Shown in pieces: positions 33,485 through 37,429 of a stretch of 37,429 nucleotides of DNA. Location: assembly GCA_021648375.1 (NCBI GenBank), contig JAKISW010000028.1:1-37429 (forward strand), in the 5' to 3' direction. Source of the DNA: Devosiaceae bacterium. GTDB taxonomy: Bacteria > Pseudomonadota > Alphaproteobacteria > Rhizobiales > Devosiaceae. The first letter of the stretch is position 1, and the number at the start of each line of letters is the position of its first letter. The translations under genes were made by a program, and so were the position numbers. The notes beneath the pieces were generated by a model. That model saw only the letters and a program-made list of their open reading frames with translations, made no database searches and had not been told where the DNA came from.

Positions 33485-34356
33485 GGTACGCGTTTGTGGC
33501 AGAGCATCGCCCCTTGTTTTCGGTTCGAGCAATGTGCCGTTGTTTGCATATCCATCCCAGTGGTTTTTATGCATGGTTGAAGAAGCCATTCAGCAATCGA
33601 GCCATTGAAGACGAACGCCAGACCAAGCTCATCAAAGGTGCTTGGAAGGACAGTGGCAAGGTTTATGGATATCGAAAAATACACGATGATCTGTGTGATC
33701 AGGGAGAGACGTGTTGCCCTAACCGCGTAGCAAGATTGGCTAGGCTTGCAGGGATCAAAGCTCAAATTGGCTACAAACGCCGCCCAGGCATGTATGGCGG
33801 CAAGCCATCCGTCGTTGTCGATAATACTTTGAACAGGCAGTTCAGCGTTGACGAACCTGATAGAGCGTGGGTCACGGATATTACTTACATTAAAACATAC
33901 GAGGGTTTTGCGTATTTAGCCGTTGTGATTGATCTGTATTCCCGTCGCGTAGTTGGCTGGGCAATGCAGAGCCGCCAAACAACTGACTTGGTATTACAGG
34001 CCCTGTTGATGGCGATGTGGCGCAGAAAACCATCAAACAGAGTATTGGTGCATTCGGACCAAGGCTCTCAGTTCACCAGCATTGATTGGGCGTCTTTCCT
34101 AAACCAAAACAATCTGGAACACTCCATGAGCAGACGGGGAAACTGTCACGACAATGCGGTGGCAGAAAGCTTTTTCAACCTGCTTAAACGCGAACGCATC
34201 AGGCGCAGAACCTACAAATCCAGAGACGACGCCAGGCAGGATGTGTTCGATTACATTGAAATGTTCTACAATCCAAAACGCAAACATGCTAACAACGGGC
34301 TGCTGTCGCCCGTTGACTTTGAAAGGCAGCAAAAAATGAACCCGCAGGGCGTCTAG
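33481..34356 (+). CDS. IS3-family transposase OrfB (DDE integrase domain)
   Basis: 291 residues. An HTH_21-like N-terminus (MCRCLHIHPSGFYAWLKKP) is followed by an rve integrase core. The acidic triad is complete: Asp in RAWVTDITYIKTY, Asp in LVHSDQGSQFTS, Glu in NAVAESFFNLLKRE with the downstream Lys/Arg. The C-terminus YNPKRKHANNGLLSPVDFE is typical. Its start overlaps the OrfA stop (ATGA). The true enzyme is probably the OrfAB product of the upstream -1 frameshift. Confidence 0.95.
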   Translation: MRYAFVAEHRPLFSVRAMCRCLHIHPSGFYAWLKKPFSNRAIEDERQTKLIKGAWKDSGKVYGYRKIHDDLCDQGETCCPNRVARLARLAGIKAQIGYKRRPGMYGGKPSVVVDNTLNRQFSVDEPDRAWVTDITYIKTYEGFAYLAVVIDLYSRRVVGWAMQSRQTTDLVLQALLMAMWRRKPSNRVLVHSDQGSQFTSIDWASFLNQNNLEHSMSRRGNCHDNAVAESFFNLLKRERIRRRTYKSRDDARQDVFDYIEMFYNPKRKHANNGLLSPVDFERQQKMNPQGV

Positions 34357-34558
34357 AAAACTAGGGGCTATTCAGACCAAAGTTCGCAGTGTAAACATAA
34401 TTCACGTGCTGATGCCTTAGGTCACCGGATATGCCAGTTAAGTATCTGGAATGTTTAAGCGTTGGTACGTGTTATTGCGGATTAATATAAGTTGCTAGAA
34501 GTAGTTTTGTTGCTGGTTTTTTGATCAGCGCAGCAGGTATAAATATAGGGATATTTTA

Positions 34559-35134
34559 TTGATAGTTGAAAATGTAGAGCGTGATGATTTTGATGGAACT
34601 GAGCAGGTAGATGGCTCTGGGGAAGCCAGCGCCAATGTTAATAAAACTTCAAAACCATTGGGCATACTTACTCATCAGGTAAAAACGCAGGAAGATGTTG
34701 TTCGCCTGATTGGGCTGGCAACCGAGGCGCATGCTGAAAGCCGTTTTTCACACCTTGAATTTTCTGAAGAGAAGTACTTTCGGGCCTATTCCAGCGTGAT
34801 TGGAAGTGACAATAAAGTGGCGTTTTTTGTCTGTTATAATGGGCGTCCGGTTGGCGTTACCGGTGCAACAGTTGGTGAGCACTTTCTTGGCAATGGCGGG
34901 CGCATGGCAACAGCTTTTACGGTCTATGTTTCAGAAGAAATTCGACGGACTTTTTTGGGCGGCAAGGTTGCGGTGCGACTTGTTAGATTGTTGGCAGATT
35001 GGGCAAATATACAAAATGCTGATGAATTGCACATCATGTCAACCGCGGGGATTGTGCCACAGCGAACGGACAAGTTTTTCAAAAAGCTGGGTTTTGTCAC
35101 CTATGGCGGAAATTATGTGGCGAGGGTTGGGTGA
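34559..35134 (+). CDS. GNAT-like acetyltransferase, function unknown
   Basis: 191 residues from a TTG with AGGGA about 9 nt upstream. No earlier ATG fits. The first ~40 residues are acidic and low in structure. The rest follows the GNAT fold: an N-terminal helix with FSHLEFSEEKYFRAYSSVI, a strand KVAFFVCYNGRPVGVTGAT, strand 4 MATAFTVYVSEEIRR, the acyl-CoA-loop region TFLGGKVAVRLVRLLADWA, and KFFKKLGFVTYGGNYV at the end. The classical Q/RxxGxG/A loop is only loosely matched. It lies just before a small membrane protein and the Hint-domain gene on the same strand, so it may be part of that unit. Target unknown. Confidence 0.65.
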   Translation: MIVENVERDDFDGTEQVDGSGEASANVNKTSKPLGILTHQVKTQEDVVRLIGLATEAHAESRFSHLEFSEEKYFRAYSSVIGSDNKVAFFVCYNGRPVGVTGATVGEHFLGNGGRMATAFTVYVSEEIRRTFLGGKVAVRLVRLLADWANIQNADELHIMSTAGIVPQRTDKFFKKLGFVTYGGNYVARVG

Positions 35135-35179
35135 TGGGCTAGGCCTACACGATTTTTATTTGAGGGTTAGGAGAAGAAT

Positions 35180-35425
35180 TTGTCTATAATAAATTTTATA
35201 ATTATCTTGTTATTTGTTTTGGTTGCTGTTGGTTCGGTTGCTTTTTTTAGTTTGAAGCAGGAAATAAAACCCATTTCAATATTTAAAATATATTTTGGAA
35301 TGCGATCCGAAGATAAAACTGAAAATATAAAACTGCATATAATTCAAATTAGCTATTGGTTTGCGGTTTTATTGTTTTTTTTCACGTTTACATTTTTAGT
35401 ATTACCTAACGCAGGAGTAGAATAA
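35180..35425 (+). CDS. Small two-helix membrane protein, unknown
   Basis: 81 residues, started at a TTG that has GGAG 7 nt upstream. Two clear membrane helices: residues ~4-23 (FIIILLFVLVAVGSVAFF) and ~58-76 (WFAVLLFFFTFTFLVLP), joined by a charged 30-residue loop (FGMRSEDKTENIKLH). The gene is AT-rich compared with most of the window. Its TAA overlaps the next ATG (TAATG), so it is translationally coupled to the Hint-domain gene. No family recognised; a role in export of, or protection from, the downstream protein is only a guess. Confidence 0.6.
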   Translation: MSIINFIIILLFVLVAVGSVAFFSLKQEIKPISIFKIYFGMRSEDKTENIKLHIIQISYWFAVLLFFFTFTFLVLPNAGVE

Positions 35426-35754
35426 TGAACAGTTCAATTGGTTTTGGTGTTGAGGGTAATTTGGGACCACTTGTGGGCGGAGTTACGTATCTTGGTGGTT
35501 CTTCGGTTACCGTTGTTCCGGCAGACGTGATGTATTCTTTTGGATTATTGGGCGGCGCATGGTTTGGAAATAATTTGGTTGAAATTGATGAGAATACAGT
35601 AGCTGCTCGACGTGCGGATGGTTCTTTTACAGTGACAAGCTATGATGAAGGGATTTTTTTTCACGGCGGAGCGCAGTTGTCACTCGGACTTGGCTTTTCA
35701 GGAATTGTTACACTATTTGATGGAACGCCAACAGAGTATGCCAACAGAGTATAA
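35425..35754 (+). CDS. N-terminal part of the Hint-domain protein (cut off by a 13-bp duplication)
   Basis: 109 residues, glycine-rich and beta-like (GFGVEGNLGPLVGGVTYLGG, HGGAQLSLGLGFSGIVTLF), without a signal peptide. The frame ends at a TAA inside the second copy of a 13-bp tandem duplication. If one copy is removed, the frame reads on as TPTEYNGPFVTFGAQFLLG into the long open frame that follows, and the repeated GAQ-L-GL pattern continues naturally. So this is best seen as the front of one larger gene, not a separate protein. Start ATG coupled to the stop of the small membrane gene. Confidence 0.65.
   Translation: MNSSIGFGVEGNLGPLVGGVTYLGGSSVTVVPADVMYSFGLLGGAWFGNNLVEIDENTVAARRADGSFTVTSYDEGIFFHGGAQLSLGLGFSGIVTLFDGTPTEYANRV
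35727..35752 (+). repeat. Exact 13-bp tandem duplication causing a frameshift
   Basis: GCCAACAGAGTAT occurs twice head to tail (35727-35739, 35740-35752). Thirteen is not a multiple of 3, so the second copy shifts the frame and creates the TAA at 35752-35754. One copy restores a continuous 664-codon frame to the window edge. Confidence 0.9.
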
Positions 35755-37429
35755 TGGGCCGTTTGTTACTTTTGGTGCTCAATTTCTTCTGGGACTTTCA
35801 GTTTCATATGTGCCTGGTCAGCAAAGTGTTGTGCCTGCGAGCGTAAGTGTATTAGCTGGCCCGCAAATGAAACTTCAGCTTCCTGCAAATATGCAAGGTT
35901 TTTTCCGCGTTGGCGATGAGGCTGAGACGACACCGCAATCAACAACAGCTGCAGAAATGGGTGCGTTTCTGGGCTCCCAATTTGCGATTTACAATAACGC
36001 ACAGCAAAATACTGGCGATTTTGATCAATGTTTCCCCGCAGGCACTAAAATTCGACTGGCAGATGGTGACACCGCGCCGATTGAGGCTTTGCAGCCGGGC
36101 GATGCGGTTGTGGCATTTGATGGCAAACTGTTCAACGGTCGTGGCGAGCTTTCGGGCAAAAAAGTTGTTCGCCTGTTTGAAAATATCACCGATACCTGGA
36201 TCAAATTATCGAACGATATTGTTGTCACTCCCGGACATCATTTTCTGGATTCCAAAGGCAAATTCCGTTCTATCGACGCTATTCTGGACAGTGATGGCAT
36301 TATCATTAACGAGGATGGAATTGAGCAGGTAGTTACGGGCGAATATATCCATTATAGTGCCGAGACCGCCAATATGTTTGAGCAATCCGAGGGTTATGTG
36401 GCACAATCTGTTGGCGAGATGGCGCTTGCTGTTTCTGGTGGCGGGCTTTCATTGCCTCGCGCCGGTGGTGTGACTCATACCAAAGGCTGGAAAACCTATA
36501 ATTTTGAAGTTGAGGGTTTCCACACCTATGTGGCCGGTGGCATACGCGTGCACAATCATTCCATAAAGGATCCAACCCAAACTACTTTACAAAACAATAT
36601 TTTATCGTCGGATGGTAGCGGACCGATTATCCCAAATGGTGTGCAGATAACCGGCAGTGGGGCCGTCGTAACACTGGCTTCAGGTTCTACAGCGAGCGCA
36701 GGCACGATTTTTAACCCAGGTAATGGTTCTACCTATCAGGTTAATAATGATGGCTCGACAACCAATCTTAATACCGGGAATACATATGGCGGCAGCTCCG
36801 GTTCTTCAGAAAGTCAGACTAACGGCAGTGGGCCCAGTGTAACTCTGGCAAGTGGTTCAGTTGCAAACGCAGGCACCACATTCGATCCAGGTAACGGCTA
36901 TACCTATCGGGTTAATAATGATGGTTCGGTAACCAACCTTGATACTGGCAGAACAACTGGCGCTAGCACTAATAACAACAATAACAATAACAACAATAAT
37001 GATAGCGGTGGCGGTGGTGGGGGCAACGGTAAGCCGGTATTACTGGATTTGGATGGAGACGGCATTGAGATAGTTCCACTTACATCATCCAATTTCTTTT
37101 TTGATATGAATGGCGACGGCAAACAAAATCGCACTGCCTGGGCTGGAAATGGCGATGGCGTGTTAGTGCGCGACGAAGGCAATGATGGAATTATCGACCA
37201 AAAACAAGAGGTGGATTTCACCTCATGGGCACCTTCCGCAAAATCTGACCTTGAAGCATTGCGCATGGCGTTTGATAGCAATGATGATGGCAAGCTGAGC
37301 GCCGCTGATGACGACTGGTCACTGTTCAAGGTGTTGGTGAGCAATTCAGACGGTTCAACAATACTTAAAACCCTGACCGAATTGGGTATTACCTCAATTG
37401 ATCTGATTTCCAACAATCAGGAAGTTTTG
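35753..37429 (+). CDS. Large Hint (hedgehog/intein)-domain protein with calcium-binding-like repeats, 3' end outside window
   Basis: The frame is open from 35753 to the right edge; the first in-frame ATG is at 35867. Numbering from the restored gene: the Hint domain spans residues 198-373, with Cys198 in QCFPAGTKIRLADGD, block B VVTPGHHFLD, and the end TYVAGGIRVHN (His372-Asn373), the residues needed for intein-like cleavage. Next come two 42-residue repeats, a run of ten Asn and six Gly, then VLLDLDGDGIEIV, FFFDMNGDGK, VRDEGNDGIID and FDSNDDGKLS. These Asp-rich loops resemble EF-hand/RTX-type calcium sites of secreted alphaproteobacterial proteins. Likely secreted and self-processing. Whether a toxin follows lies beyond the window. 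Confidence 0.8.
36653..36949 (+). repeat. Two 42-codon repeats inside the Hint-domain protein
   Basis: Copies at 36653-36778 and 36824-36949 encode the pattern GSG..VTLASGS-A-AGT-F-PGNG-TY-VNNDGS-TNL-TG. They are separated by a Ser/Gly linker. An Asn10 tract of AAC/AAT codons follows at 36971-37000 and a Gly6 tract at 37007-37024. The repeats probably act as a spacer between the Hint domain and the calcium-binding part. Confidence 0.85.

Larger units (their letters stand above)
33148..34374 (+). mobile_element. Complete IS3-family insertion sequence
   Basis: About 1.23 kb. The ends are matching inverted repeats: left TGTGAATAGCCCCTAG, right (read inward) TGAATAGCCCCTAG, and the match continues with mismatches to TAGAC(A/G)CC. 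GACC occurs on both sides (33144-33147 and 34375-34378), a 4-bp target duplication. Both orfs are intact and the DDE motif is complete, so the copy may still be active. With the left end set at 33148, the left terminal repeat has two extra bases relative to the right. The exact left base is therefore uncertain by 2 bp. Confidence 0.9.
32598..34398 (-). pseudogene. Unknown beta-propeller-like gene split by an IS3-family insertion and cut at its 3' end
   Basis: I do not recognise the protein. The main fragment (32635-33147) has repeats of the form VQFSPSGKIFTTIS / YIGIYDADSGENILQF, which look like WD40 or propeller blades. Its 3' end runs into the IS remnant and borrows a stop at 32598. Removing the IS3 element and one copy of GACC joins the frame exactly to an ATG at 34398, giving MFTLRTLVTGNAGSNSTVL as the start, with VTG encoded across the junction. 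So the original gene began right of the insertion. No RBS stands out. It is not functional as it stands. Confidence 0.7.

Noticed and set aside
36904..37416. Long minus-strand open frame with Pro and Leu runs
   Set aside because: It is the shadow of the Gly and Asn tracts of the Hint-domain gene on the plus strand; no family similarity or ribosome site.

Overview
The window reads as accessory, catabolism-rich chromosome of an alphaproteobacterium of moderate GC content. Hyphomicrobiales (Rhizobiales) is the best guess. Support comes from several transporter-plus-catabolism operons typical of that group, a RhaD-type bifunctional aldolase/dehydrogenase, and a rhizobial-type intergenic palindrome (30178-30232). 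This is recognition by eye, not a database result. No rRNA, tRNA or CRISPR array was seen.

Region 1 (1-14838) is a sugar or polyol utilisation block. On the left are the 3' part of a class II aldolase/SDR fusion and an aldo/keto reductase. A leftward operon follows: periplasmic binding protein, RbsA-type ATPase, two permeases, dhaK and dhaL. Divergent from it is a rightward operon: ketose 3-epimerase, E1-alpha, E1-beta and an AcoC-type E2 (lipoyl domain fused to an alpha/beta hydrolase) of a 2-oxo-acid/acetoin dehydrogenase-like complex, then an FGGY ketose kinase. The logic is import, epimerisation, phosphorylation, aldol cleavage, and entry of C3 or C2 products into central metabolism. The substrate cannot be fixed from sequence.

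Region 2 (14862-24982) is an amino-sugar block. Four leftward genes, each overlapping the next by 4 nt, encode a BadF/GlcNAc-kinase-like kinase, a GntR/UTRA regulator, a SIS-type glucosamine-6-phosphate deaminase and NagA. Divergent are MurQ, a MalE/F/G-type ABC importer, a Gfo/Idh oxidoreductase and a MalK-type ATPase. The set reads as ABC import and breakdown of MurNAc and/or GlcNAc (peptidoglycan sugar) to fructose-6-phosphate. Matched half-site motifs lie on both sides of the divergent promoter region.

Region 3 (about 24983-34400) is a rearranged patch. It holds a 17-bp tandem repeat, a broken FrcA-like ATPase fragment joined to one end of an IS3-family element, an intact tricarboxylate-transporter module (solute-binding protein, histidine kinase, response regulator, tctC, tctB, tctA), the other end of the same kind of IS, and an orphan beta-propeller-like gene split by a complete IS3-family element with a GACC target duplication. 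The two IS ends lie in opposite orientations, as expected if the tct module had been inverted.

Region 4 (34559-37429) holds a GNAT-like protein, a small two-helix membrane protein and a large protein with a Hint (hedgehog/intein) domain that runs off the right edge. An exact 13-bp tandem duplication throws the Hint gene out of frame between its N-terminal part and the Hint domain.
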